Shown here in pieces: positions 12,301-26,227 of a stretch of 45,000 nucleotides of DNA. How positions within the stretch are numbered: position 1 is the first letter of the stretch; every line of letters begins with the position of its first letter. The notes under the pieces were generated by a model, which saw only the letters and a program-made list of their open reading frames with translations, was not told the DNA's origin and ran no database searches. The DNA comes from Symbiodinium natans. Lineage: Eukaryota; Sar; Dinophyceae; Suessiales; Symbiodiniaceae. The DNA lies in NCBI GenBank assembly GCA_905221605.1, contig CAJNDS010000890.1, forward strand, positions 721,563 to 766,562. The letters run 5' to 3'. The position numbers and the translations under genes are program-made.

Positions 12301-15300
12301 TCGAGTAACCTACACCCCCTTAGCAAAGGGAACTGCTCTATTGGCCAACCTCAAATCCTACACCCCAGGCCTCAACCTCGAACCCTACCCTAAAGGTCCA
12401 TGTACCTGAAGAGGGAATACTTGGGCCTTGGAGTACCTCCTATCTTGGGCCCGCAGGACCCAAGGACATAATAATGAGGTACATGAACCCTTATAAATCA
12501 AACCCTCACATCGAAACTCCTAAACCCCTAAACACCTAGCGCCGGAACACTGAACCCTAGAACACCACCCCCACCGCGAACCCTCCGCGTGGGCCTCGGC
12601 TTCATGCTTGTGGCATGGGACGTAAGGTGACTCCCGGCGCCTGCGTCCTATCTAGAGCGCCAAAAGCACCCTTCCCGTGGACGCCTTCCTAGAACAAGCA
12701 GTCACCAGCAACACCATGAAGGGCTTAGCAGACAAGGTTTAAGATTTGCCGAGAGCAACCTCCTAGACCCAATTGCAACATCGGAACAAAAAGGGGAACC
12801 CTTGTTGGTTTAAAGGGGGATGTAATCTGTAAGGGAACAGAAACCCTAAACACAGGCAGTACGGGCCTACCCTGCAGGACCCTGTATAAGCCCTAAACCC
12901 TTCCTGTTCAGAGACAGTACTGTGCACCCTGAACCCTAGATCTTTGGTCCATGCTCAGCCGGGTGTCCATTGGCAGAGAAACAAACGGCTAAGAGCTCGT
13001 CCGGCAGCTCTGTGGCACGATCCTTGCCGTGATGGCGGCTTAATGGATTTAGGTACCCTATAGAATCCCTTAACAGGCATATCCCAGAATTGTATGTTTT
13101 AACGGTTTCGGGATGTCGTGTGACACTATGGCGTATGCAGGTGAGCCCAACTAGCTGGAGCTTAGAGGGTGAAACTGATGCAGTGCTGCCAGCACCTGCT
13201 TTAGAATGCATCTGCTATATGTCCGCCGTTGGAAAGGTTTGGTAAATTTATCTTGGCTTTGCACAAAAACCTACCCGGGTATAGAGGTTTAGGTCATAAG
13301 CGATGTTTTGGGTTCAGGGTTTAAAGGGGGGGGGGGTTTGGAGTTCAGGACCTGTAGGGTTTTGGGTTTAGGGTCATTTGAGGGCCACTCCCCCACATTA
13401 CCCTCTGTTTTCGGTGACCCAGGGGAGTTCACCAAATTAAGTTCCCAAAAACCTTATGTAGTATGTGGTGTAGGGTTTAGGGAGTTTGGAGTTTAGGGTT
13501 TAGGGTTTAGGATGGATTTTGTTGCCTTTTGCTCCAAAGTGGACCCTCAGGGTGTAGACGCACTGGCGCGCACACGTCCCTGAAGCAGACCCCGCCCCCG
13601 GCTTAGTTACTTGGAGGTTCATGGTACTTATTAACCAATTAGAACTGTAACAATAACCATATTAAGGCACTTAAGGGGCTTACAAATGGATTGTAAGTAC
13701 AGTTATAATTGGCAAATAAGTACCATGAGCCTCCAAGTGGGGTCAAGGGTTTAGGGTTTAGAGTGTAGGGCAACCCAGAGTACCCGAAGCCCAAAACCCT
13801 ACAAGTAGAAAAAACCCTGAAGCTTGGGATGTTCGCCCTTATACTAGCATTTAGGGTTTAGGGTTTAGGGTTTAGGGTTGATAGTAACCCCCTATTATAA
13901 TCCTATTCAGGACTGTTGGTATAAAGGGGAACATCCCAACCTGAAGCCCTGAAGCCCTGAATTCGTAAAGCCTAAGCCCTAAACCCTAAACCCTAAACCC
14001 TAAACCCTAAACCCTAAACCCTGAACCCTAAAAGTCTTCAACCTCTGCTTGCCATGGCTCTGGTTGCTCTACGAGGCTCACGGAAGTCTCTGCTCCCTGG
14101 GAGCACCATTCTGGGCTTTGACTTTGGGCATTTGGCCTCCCTAAACCATTTCAACCCTAAACTTACCCTAAACCCGATACCCGAAACCCTAAACCCTAAA
14201 CCTTGGAGGGACAATTGCAGGAGTAGAAAGGCTAATACATGGAGGGCAGTGTTGAGATGAAGGATGTTGAAACCCTTAGGACCCATGTTCCTGCATAGTG
14301 TATACTTGTGGTCTACAGCTACTATATAGGAATTGCTTGAAGGGTCAAAGACTTGAGGTTTAGGGTTTAAAGTTTAGGCCTATTGTATCACTTCTGAACC
14401 CCTCCTGAAGCTTAACTTTCAGGCCGCTTTTGCTGTTTCTACAAGTTAAAGTCCCAAGAGCCAGCCAAAAGAAAGCCAAGACATAGGTACATGGACCCTT
14501 TGGGAAAGAGGGTTTAGGGTTTAGGGTTTAGGGTTTAGGGTTGAGGGCGATTTCACGTTTGCAGCTCATGGCCCTTACTTGGAAGGGCAGCTTCCTTCCG
14601 CCTAAACCCTGCACCCTTAGTGCATTCAGGGTACATCTTGATGCGGGATGCTCTACTACCCACTATCCCAAGTGGACCTCAGTTGGGTTTAGGGTTTAGG
14701 GTTTAGGGTTTAGGGTTTAGGGTTTAGGGTTTAGGGTTTAGGGTTTAGGGTTTAGGGTTTAGGGTTTAGGGTTTAGGGTTAAGGGTTAAGGGTTAAGGGT
14801 TTAGGGTTTAGGGTTTACGGCCTAGGGCTTAGGGTTTAGGGTTTAGGGTTTAAGGTTTAGGGTTCAGTGCAATAATGACCGGATCCAGAAGTTCATGTTC
14901 GCGGGGGAGGGGGCTTTTTAGGGTTTAGGGTTCAGAATTATACCCTGGGGTTTAGGGTTTAGGGTTTAGGGCTGCAAGGATCTCGCTTTGAGCCTCTTGG
15001 ACTGGTCTGATTTGAGGCTCATGCACCCCTAACTTTAGTCTTAGGGTTTAGGGTTTAGGGCTTAAGGGCTTAGGGTCTAGGGTGTAGGGCTTTGGGTTTA
15101 GGGTTTAGGGCTTAGAGTTTAGGGTTTAGGGCTTAAGGGCTTAGGGCTGAGGGATTAGGGTTTCACACGTGTGGGCTGAGTCGTATTTGGGGCACCCAAA
15201 GGCCTTACACCCTGAAGCCCAAACCCTTCCGAGTAGCTACAAGTAAGCGAATTGCACGGTTGCCCGAAGTTGGGTTAATTGATGTTAGCACTGTTAGCAT

Positions 15301-18300
15301 TAGATAGAGACGTAGGGTCAACCCTAAGCCCTAAACCCTAAACCCCAAACCCCGAAACCCTGGAATTCAAACTCTAAACCCCTACTAGTAACCCTTAAGC
15401 CTAACCTTTCTGAGAACTGGCGCCTTGACGAATTTGATGTCGAAGAAGCGCAGCGACTTGTCGGCAGAGCAGCTAACACAGCCTGCCAGCTTTTTGATGA
15501 AGGCATGACTTAGCCCCAAACCAAACCCCAAACCCTAAACCTTTAATTATAAACACTTCATGAAGGAAAGGACTTACATCGAAAGGTTTCCAAGCGTTTC
15601 CAAGGCTCTATCCCTAAGGGTCCATATACCTCAATAGGAATATTTGGGCCTTAAAGTACCTCCTATTTAAGGCCCAAGTACATAATAATCATAAGGTACA
15701 TGGACCCTTAGGGGTAGCCTTATGTTACCCTAAACCAGCAACCCTCAACCCTAAACCCTAAACCCTAAACCCGATTCCCGATGTGCTTCGAGAGAGTAAG
15801 GTTTTTTTTTTTTTGGGGGGGGGGGGTTCCCAAGAAACCTAGGAGAAAGCAAGGCAAGCTTCTTGGGTTTAGGGTTTAGGGTTTAGGGTTTAGGGTTTAG
15901 GGTTTAGGGTTTAGGAGACTTTCGGGGGCCCCTTTATCGTGAAGAGCACCTTCTTTAATGCGGCGGCCGTATGGGGAGCTAGTACCTTCTGACTTCTCCA
16001 CACCCCCAACGGCATAAACTGCAAACAACGGTATAACTATACCCTAAGCACCCTAAACCCTAAACCCTAAATCCTAAACCCCCAGGCTTGAGGAAACCAC
16101 GGTGCAGAGTTGCTGTGGATGTCGCGCCCTAAATCCGAAACCCTGAACCCAATCAATCTCGCGTTTGCCTTCGCGATGGTCACGCGGCCGTGCATAACGA
16201 ATCTGCGCTTGCGAGGGTCTTCAAGATTCTCAGAAAGAAGTCCAATCTTGAAGACCCCGGCAAGCGAAGATTCTTTTTTCACTGCCGTGTGACCGTCGCG
16301 AAGGCAAACGCGAGATTGATCGGGTTTAGGGTTTAGGGAATAGGGTTTCGGGTTTCGGATTTAGGGGCAAACGAAACGCCTCGCTAGGGCCTGCACACGC
16401 AGCTTTTGCCTACCTGCTGTTGCCAAGGAGCCCTGGTTGTCTGGGCGCAGGGCCAAGCCGTAGACAGCCTCAAAGGCCCCCCACCCCGCGCATTTAGGGT
16501 TTTGGGTTTACCTAAGTACGTCAGGGAAGTATACACGATAAAGCCCCTAAACCCAAAAAGGAACTATATTAGGATCCTTCAGGTAGGCTGCGTTTCGTTT
16601 GCCGATTGCACAAGATGTCCAACCCTGGACCCTAAACCCTGAAACGCCCACGCTTGGTCTAGTAGCTATACGCTACAAAAGGTTTAGGGTTTAGGGTTTA
16701 GGGTTTAGGGTTTTTGATTAAGAACCGCCCCAAACAAAAAAAAACAACAACAACAATATTCTTCCATATAAGGGCAATAGGGGGATTCTTATCTTGTTTT
16801 GGCGGTTCTGAAGCAAATAATGGATAAGGGAACCTTGAACCGAGACAAGGGCAAAAGGGTAACACTGGGTAATAAGTAAAGATTGAACCTTAAACCCTAG
16901 AGCACCATGCAAACATGCTCCTTCAGGTTCAGGCTTTTAGCTTAGGCTTAGGGCTTAGGGCTTGGGGCTTGGGGCTTGGGGCTTGGGGCTTGGGGCTTGG
17001 GGCTTGGGGCTTCGGGCTTCGGGCTTCGGGCTTCGGGCTTAGGGTTTAGGGTTTAAAGTTAAGGGTTTTAGGCTTTAGGGTTTTAGGTTTAAGGGTTTAG
17101 GGGGCTCAGGTCATGTAGGGTTCAGGGACACCTGAACTGTGGACGACCCTGCAAGCTTGGGTTGAGGAATTTGGAAAAGCCGTAGGGGCTTTGGGGAATA
17201 TGGAGGTTTACGATATTAGTGGGGTACCTTGTGGGGGGTCCGTATTCTAAGGGAATCCTGGTCCTTCGGGGTCTACATTAAGGGGTCCCCTATGTTCGTA
17301 AACCCGCATTGTGCCTCCCGGAGCTAGTATTCTGCCATGCCGTAGTACGACTTGCGACGCGTAAAGCCCCTACTAGCATCAGGAATGAATGAGATGAAGC
17401 CTAGAAGCCTTCTAAGGGCAGTTACATGCTCCCTTAGTATGGACCCTTAAAGGGGGTACCCCTTTAATACCCCTTAAAGACCCTATTCGAATTAAGGGCC
17501 CATACATCAGAACCCTTTACGGGAGGTAAGGGGCCGTATTCAGGGACCCTGAAACCACACCCTTAGAGGCCTCACAAGCCCCAAGCCAGGAACTCTCTGG
17601 CACGATATGGGGCCTCCTCCCTCTACTGACACCCACTGTATCCCAGGTAAAAAAGGAAAAAATGGTGCATTTTCTTATATTTTTACACTCATCTTCATCC
17701 ATCTCTAACCAATCCTTTACACTGCTCCAGCACAACATCCAGGCGACGCCGCTGTGTGCGTCCATCGTCTGTGCCTGCCTCGACGCAGATGGGCTAACTT
17801 GGAGGTTAATGGTACTTATAACCCAAGTACAACGTTGGAGCAGATTTGTTGCGGTTTTGCAGCACAGAGAAGGGGCCACTCAACAAGCACTCTTGGACAA
17901 AGACCTACGATAAACCCTAACCGAAACCCGAACCTACGATAAACCCTAACCGAAACCCGAACCCACTTAGAGAGCACCCTACATAGGTCAAGTGTTAGAC
18001 CACGCGTCTTAAACATCCTTCGGGCCTGCAGCAGATGTGCTCATCGAACTACGCTTTTCAGTCTGTTCTGTTCAGGGTTCAGGGTTCGGGGTTCAGGGCT
18101 TAGGGCTTAAGGTTTCGGGTTTAGGGTTTAGGGCTTAGGGCTTAGGGGTGCTGTTTGTTTTTTGCACGGCAGGGGGTGGGGCGAGGGGGAAGGGAAACTT
18201 AGGGTGTAGGGTGGAGCAGGATTTGATTTTGTTTGTTGTGTCTGCGTGCGTGTGTGTCTCTGTGTGTGGCTGATGTGTTTTTGGTGTCAACTATGAACCT

Positions 18301-20944
18301 CCCAACCCACTACACATGTGCAGCTATATGAACTCCTTGATCCCTGAACCCCAAACCCTAAAACCACCTATTGTGAAAGTTCCTTAACCGCAGCCCAGGT
18401 TGCGGGTTCTTAGGGTTCAGGGCTTCAGGGTTTAAGGTTTAAGAGTAATTTAAGAGCTTTGGGTTTGGCATTCAGGGCTGAGGTTCTCGGTTAGGGTTTA
18501 GGGTTTAGGGTTTAGGGTTTAGGGTTTAGGGTTTAGGGTTTGGGGTTTGGGGTTTGGGGTTTTGGGTTTGGGTTTTAGGGTTTAGGGTTTAGGGTTTGGG
18601 GTTTGGGGTTTAGGGTTTAGGGTTTAGGGTTTAGGGTTTTCGGGCTTATTCGAGAGGGCACGGTGCCTTCGCATTGAGGGTTTTGCCCCTCAACCGCCAA
18701 GCTGAAGCTCTCACTAAAAGATGTGCGGGCCAGTTTATCTCTCCTAGATAACCCTAATAACCCGAAAGCCGAAACCTTGAATGCCCGAAACCCTAGAGGC
18801 TCTAAACCCTAAACCCTAAACCCTAAACCCTAAACCCTAAAACCGAAACCCTAAACCCTCAACAAGCCCCCGCACGGAAGAGTGCGGAACATGATGCAGC
18901 GGGAAGAAGCTGCAGGCTTCGGGGGGCTTCTGGGACAGCTTACCCTAAGGGTCCATGTACCTACATAGGGAATACTTGGGCCTTAAAGTACCTAATTATT
19001 TTGGGACTTTAGGGCCCAAGTATATAATCATAAGGTACATGGACCCTTAGGGTTACCAAGCCCCTACATCTCAAGGTGGGTGTTGGGTTTAGGGTTTCGG
19101 GCTCAGGGTTTGGGGGGGGCGGGGGGGGGGGGGGGGGGGCGTGCTTTCGCGTTTAGCGGCACAGGGTTTAGGGTTTGTTTCTCGGGGAATGTCCCATATC
19201 CTTGTAGTTTCGGATACAAGAAGGGCCCTACATCAACCCCTGCATCCCAAAAATCCCAAGCACCCCCACGTCAGGTTCTGGGGGTCCCCGCTCGCCCAGC
19301 TGAATGTTGTAGAGTTCCAGCTGGCCCTCCTTCGCAACCCTAAGCCCTAAACCCTAAGCCCTAAACCCTAAACCCAGAACCCTAAACCCTAAACCCACCC
19401 TTCGGGCAGACGGTGTAGGGTAAGCCCTGAACTGTGAACCCTAAACCCTAAACCCTAAACCACTCTTTCATATATAATATAAATGTTAATGGCTTTGCGG
19501 GCAAGGTCCGAAAATTAGTGGGCAAGGTCCGAAAATTAGCGGGCAAGGTCCGAAAATTAGCGGGCAAGGTCCGAAAATCAGCGGGCAAGGTCCGAAAATT
19601 AGTGGGCAAGGTCCATTGGCTGCCCCACGACCTTGCCCACTAATTTTCGGACCTTGCCCGCTGACCCACGACCTTGCCCACTGATTTTCGGACCTTGCCC
19701 ACTAATTTGCGGACCTTGCCCGCTAATTTTCGGACCTTGCCCGCTAATTTTCGGACCCGGGAAAGGCCCGAAAATTAGCGGGCAAGGTCCGAAAATTAGC
19801 GGGCAAGGTCCGAAAATTAGCGGGCAAGGTCCGAAAATTAGTGGGCAAGGTCCGAAAATTAGCGGGCAAGGCCGAAAATCCGCGGGCAAGGTCCGAAATT
19901 AGGGGAAGGTCCGAAAATCAGTGGGCAAGGTCCTTGCCCCCCACCCCCCCTTCCCCCCCCCCTCCCCCCCCCTCCCCTGCCCCCCCCCCCCCTCCCCCCC
20001 CCCCCCTGCCCCGCCCCCCCCCCCCCCCCCCCCCCTCCCCCCCCTCCCGCCTCCCTCTCCCGCTCCCCCCTCCCCACCCCACCCCATGCACGCACTGGGT
20101 CATTTGCAAAGCCACTGGCTGGCATGAGGGTTGAGGAGCCCTAAAATTTAGGGTTCAAGGGTTCAGGGCTGAGGGTTCTACGGTGGTTGAAGGTTCAGGG
20201 ACGAGAGCGTAGGGTTAAGAATTTGGGTTGCGTGTGAAACTTTTACTATCTTAATGGTATGGGATTCTCTGGGTGGGTGGGTACTTTTCGGGCGCTTGAA
20301 AGGCTGCCAGCCTAGTGAATGCTTGAACTTTGAGATGCTGAACCCTAAACCCTAAACCCTAAACCCTACAAACCCTAAACACCAAACCCTCAACCCTAAA
20401 CCCTAACGGCGGCAACACATCTGACCTGAGAGCCGAGCCCGGATGATGCCTGCCCCGGCCAGACAGGTTTGAACCTTCCACCCTAAACCCTAAATTGTAA
20501 CCCCTAAACCCTCCAGCCCAAAAGAGAAAAGCCCCCCCCCCCCAAAAAAAAAAAAAAATCGCGCGCCAAACCGCTTGCATTTTAATATATCTTAGAAGGC
20601 TTTTAGTATTGACTTCGTTAAATCTCTCTCTCTCTCACAATAAATGCACTTACTACGTTCGTTTGTTAAAAGTATTCGTTGATACTTCGCTCATGTTATA
20701 ATAGAAGTTTTCTCGTTTCAAGTCATTGATTGAAAGCCCTATTATAATATTTTCTTCGTAGTACATTCATAAGGGCTTGTGGTGAGGATTGTACTAATAT
20801 GATAAGGGCCTTTACGGACCTAACCATAAGCGCGTACGAATACTATGAAAGGAACAAGTCGCTTTCGGTTTCTGATATAAGCCTTCGCTAGGGTTTTTGA
20901 GAAATTGGGCAAGTGCCTCGTTAAGGGCTTTGAGCAAGTACAAA

Positions 20945-20975
<31 letters not shown>

Positions 20976-23900
20976 ATATAGATGTACACATATCTTCGTA
21001 CAAATAGACATATACATATACATACAGATATATATATATATATATACCTGCACGTGCTTAAGAAACTGTTGGCTAATTTATTTATAGGTTGCAGGTCCCT
21101 AGCATGAAGCCCTTAAGCCATGCAGAGAACGACATCCCAAGCAGTTGGCATCCTTCGTGCCAATGAGCACGTGCTCGTTCCCGGCCAAGAAGAAGCCGCA
21201 AAGGCCGTAACCTGACCTGGGTCCCTAAACCCTAAACCCTAAACCCTAAACCCTAAACCCTAGCTTCAAGCAGCTTTGGGGGTCCAGGTTTAGGGGGAAC
21301 TAGCTGAGGGCACCCCTGATGACTTTTGGGCTTTCAGGATTTCGAGCTTAGGGTTTACAAGGTTGGGCCTTACGAACCGTAGGGCACGGAGCTGATAACC
21401 CGAAGCCACAGTACCTCGAACCCACAAGAGGGCACCTACAAAGTAAAAGTAGGGGGGACGGCTCCATGTCACGTTGAAGGAGTACACCCTAAACCCTAAA
21501 CCCTAAACCCTAACCCTACACCCTAAACCCTATTGGAGTCAATGGAGGGGAGAACCTGAACTCCTTGACCTACCAACTAGACATGCTGCTCAACAGGCCC
21601 GAGGCTGACTTTTCAGGAGGGTTTAGGGTTTAGGGTTTAGGGTGTTTAGAGGTTTAAGAAATTAGGATTTATGCTTAAGGGTTCAGGCGGCCCCATATTC
21701 ACTTTTCCCCTAAACACTAACCCGTAAACCCCTTACTCCCTTAAGCCCATTAAACACGGGTAACCTTGAATCCCCAAACCGTTAAACCCGAAATCCCTCA
21801 ACCTAAAAATCTTCTATAGCTCCCAAACCCGACGCCACTCGTCGCATGTCTTGCTGTTGCACCAATAAGGCGCAGGCGCGATGGTTCGCACACCTAAGTT
21901 GAGTCTCAGGGTAGTTACATGGTTCCTCCACATACAAATAAACGGTCCATACATCAGAACCCTATAAAGGAGGTAAGGGACCAAATTAAGGACCCATGAA
22001 ACTACCCTAAACCGAAACCCTAAACCCTAAACCCCCTTTGCAGGAAAACCTACACACTAAAGGGCTTTTGGGGTTTGTAGGAGTTCTGAGGAGCTTCAAG
22101 AGGCCTCGGGATTTAGCAGGCTTTAGGTTTAGGGTTTAGGGTTTAGGGTTTAGGGTTTAGGGTTTGGGGTTTGGGGTTTGGGGTTTAGGGTTTGTTAGGG
22201 AGACTCTGCTTTGAGGGCTTTATATTAGCTTGGGTTTTGGGATTTATCCGGGTTTCCTTCTGTAGTAGTCAAACCCAAAAGGGTTTGGTGTCATTGTACC
22301 CGAACGGGCATCATTGTAGCATGGGGTATGTGTACCGCCGTGCAACCCAAAACAAACTCTAAACCCTAAACGCTAAGTCCTAAACCCTAAGCCCTAAACC
22401 CTAAACCCTAAGCCCTAAACCCTAAACCCTGAGCCCTAAACCCTAGACAAACCAGTGAAGCGGACACAGCACAACCAAAGCATCCTTCCAACCACAGAGC
22501 CCCGAGCTCAACCACAACTCAACTCGAACCTCCCCCCAAGTGACCCGAACAAAAACCACGCAGAGTCATCCCCAAACCTTGACCTTGCGGGGTTTAGGGT
22601 TTAGGGTTTAAGGTTTAGGGTTTAGGGTTTATTGTAACTAAACCCCAACCCTACACCCTCATCCCTAAACCCCAAACCCTAAGCCCCAAACTCTAAACTT
22701 TAAACCCCAAACCCCAAAACCCGAAACACCAAACCCTAAACCCCAAGCCCTTCACCCTCAACCCTTTACCCCAAACCCCAAACCCTAAAGCCCGAACCCG
22801 CCCCTGAACCCCAAACCCCTAACCCTAAACCCTAAAGCCGAACCCCCCCCCCCCCCCCCTGAACCCCAAACCCCTAACCGTAAACCCTAAACCCTAAACC
22901 CCAAACCCTAAACCTGCGTGAACCCAAACCTAAACCCCTAACCCTAAACCCCAAACCCCAAATCCTAAACCCTAACCAAACCCCAAACCCTAAACCCTAA
23001 ACCCCAAACACGAACCCCCCCTCTTCTTGCGGAGCCGGGTGCAGCGAGCCGTGGAGGCACTCCAGACCTTCACCGCCTCGTTGCTCAGAGAGAGGAACCT
23101 CGAGATTTGGGGGTTGAAGGAGGGTTTAGGGTTTGGGGTTTAGGGTTTAGGGTTCAGGGGCAGGTTTCAGGATTCAGGGTTCAGGGTTCCAGGGAGGGTT
23201 CCCGTCCCCCATCCGGGCGCTCCCTTTTCCTGATCACACCGCACAACAGGATTTGGAGTTCTGGGTGGCCTTCTGCAAGGAGCCCACCAGAAAACTTCAA
23301 CTTGAAACCGGACCAACGGACATTTCCGTTTATGAGGCCGGCATATGCTCCCATAAGCCACGCATGCCTGGAGGACGGAGCCGCTGATGCTCGAGGGCTG
23401 TGTCGAAAGAACCATACTACATAAGAGTTTGTCGAGCTATCCTTTAGGGTTTGGGGCTTCGGGCTTAGGGGTTAGGGCTAATTAGACTCTACAAGCCCCT
23501 AAACCCTAAACCTACACCCCCCCACTGCAATGAGCCTATTTAAGGTCTAGAGTCTAGGGAGCAGATCAGGATTCCAGGTTTTGAGGTGGGCCTATACAAC
23601 CAAAAAAGTACCAAGGAATGCGGCTTTAGGGCTTGAGGGTTTCATTAGCGGCTTTAGGGTTTCAGGGTTTAGTTATAGGGTTCAGGGTATTGCCCCTAAA
23701 CCATGAACCCTCCCCGTGCCCTAAACCCAAAACCCACAACCCAAAAAACCCTAAGAGGATGATGTTGGCAGAGGGGCATGGAGTCGTCCTGGGCGACAGC
23801 CAGCGCACGCACGCCGGTGCGGTGGCCGCAAAGCCTGCAAGTGTCGACGAGCCTTCTAAACCCTTTATGAGGCAACACAATATGGACCCTTCTTGGTATG

Positions 23901-26196
23901 CTACACTAAAAGCCCTGGCAACCACTGATTGCGCGACCAATCAGAACATTGTAGGAAGCCTGCATGCCAAAAAAAACAACAGACACATTGGCAAAACACA
24001 TTGGTCGGAAGTAGGCTATACTCCCTAAACCCTAAACTCTAAAACAGATGTTCCCCTGGAGCCTCTCTTACATGAAGTCCCCCTAGAAGATCCCTGACTC
24101 GCTTGATATATTGCATGCGCTGAGACACTTTCGGGTTGTACGGCTTGTTGCATTGTGTCGAGGGTGTTCTTCTTGATGGGTTTAGGGGTTTAAGGTGGAG
24201 CCAACCACGTCAGTGAGTCATGGGGCAGTGCTGGACAAGTCTGGCTGTATCTGAGATGAGCAGATGGCAGCATCATGAACGAGCTGTGCGCTGGGATGTT
24301 CCCCCTTATACTAACAGCCCTTAAATGGGGATTCTAGCACACCCCCACATTATGAGCCCTGTTAAGGACTGTTCGTAAAAGGGGCAGCAGCTATGTTCGA
24401 CACGCCCTGCTCACCCGAAAACCATCAAGCAGGTTAAGCCCCGAGCAACAAAGTACCATTAGAAAGGGTGTAATAGCTGCCCAGTGATTGATTACAGCAG
24501 TGTTGCATGTCCCTTAGATTAAATGTAGCAGAAAGGTTACACAACCTGGCTAGGGCAGAGACGCAGCAGAAACTACGAAAGAACCACGCAATTCCGACAA
24601 GCCCGGTAACCATATCATAGTAAGGATACCCGTTCTGGGGTTGGCTACTGTATAAGGGAACCTAGAGCCAAAAAAACGAAAAAATGAAGAGAAAAAAAGA
24701 AAGTACCACAGGGTTGGCAAGTTGAACAACACAACACGCCCTGTGAGCTCCATGTATTTGGGTTTAATACCCGCTTTAGCACTAAACCCCACGACCCTAA
24801 GTAAGCCCTCAGACCACGACTCACCCTGAACCCTAAACCCAGGTTTTGAGGGTTTGGGGCTTCGGGCTTAGGGTCTGGGACTTTTTACCTTGGAGCATGG
24901 GAAAGGAGGCAGCTCCAGGCCCCCCTGCTCCAGTGACAGGGACGACTCCAGCTGCAGCGCAGGGGCGTCCTTGCGGAGCGAGGATTTTTTTTGTCAATTT
25001 TTCTGGTTTTTTTTTGTGAATTTTCTTGATTCTTCTTGCTTTTCTTGTGGTTTTCAGAACATGCCCTCCTGGTTCTGCCTGTCGTCCTCCTCTGGTGGGA
25101 ATTCTTTTCTGGGTATTTTTCTGGTTTTTTTGGTGAATTTTGCTGGTTTTCAGCTTCCGATGGCCTCTCAGCGGCACCGCGTGTCCGGAACAGGTCCAAA
25201 TCTCAACGTGCTACAACAACACATTACGTCCAACCCTTCGTCCTTTTGCAACTCGCGCTTGGAGCGTCGGGGCGGCCATCGTTGGCCCCGACAGGACTCA
25301 AAAGCTAGTTAACGTCCGGGGCTGGTTCAAGAGGAACCTCGGATGCTTCAATCTGAAACTTTGCTTCGGTTTAGGGCTTACTGCGCATGTAGGCCGCAAA
25401 CATTCTATCAGGATTTGCGGCTTATGGTGGACGATTTGGGTCTTATTAGGCTCTACGGTTTGCGGGGTCAAGGTTGCTCCTCGTATCATTGCCCCTTCAG
25501 TCCGGAACTACGGCTTAGGGTTTAGGGTGTAGGGTGTGTTGCGGGAAGCGGGGGGTTGGGGGGGGGGGCAGCCCCTCCCATTTGCAAACACGATTCTCGC
25601 ATGATGGGTTTCCGAAAATGTGTGCATATGGCATATGCTTTGAGGCAAGCTTGCACGGCTTGAGAAAGCGGGGGGGTTGGGGGGGGCGCAGCCCCCCCCA
25701 TTTGCAAACACGATTCTCGCATGATGGGTTTCCGAAGATGTGACGATTCTCGCATGATGGGTTTCCGCAAAAGTGTGCATATGGCAGGAACTACGGCTTA
25801 GGGTTTAGGGTGTAGGGTGTGTTGCGGGAAGCGGGGGCTTGGGGGGGGCGCAGCCCCCCCCATTTGCAAACACGATTCTCGCATGATGGGTTTCCGAAAA
25901 TGTGTGCATATGGCATATGCTTTGAGGCAAGCTTGCACGGCTTGAGAAAGCGGGGGGGTTAGGGGGGGCGCAGCCCCCCCCATTTGCAAACACGATTCTC
26001 GCATGATGGGTTTCCGAAAATGTGACGATTCTCGCATGATGGGTTTCCGCAAAAGTGTGCATATGGCATATGCTTTGAGGCAAGCTTGCACGGCTTAAAC
26101 AAAGCGGGGGGGGGGTTATTTCTTTCTTTCTTTATTTCTTTCTGTCTTTCTGTCTTTCTTTCTTTCGTTCTTTCTTTCTTTCTTTCTCTCTTTATT

Positions 26197-26227
<31 letters not shown>

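Noticed and set aside
19599-20134. Repetitive frames on both strands as a structural protein
   Set aside because: Product of the 21-bp satellite (a multiple of three) and the adjoining C-run.
24833-25199. Lysine-rich minus-strand frames (KKPEKLTKK type) as the basic linker of WDR3
   Set aside because: The sequence is A-rich simple repeat and lies after, not before, the acidic linker and exon 18 in gene order, so it cannot be the basic segment.
25508-26090. CRISPR-like array
   Set aside because: Repeats are irregular, contain nested duplications and telomere-like units, and have no constant spacer length; the genome is eukaryotic.
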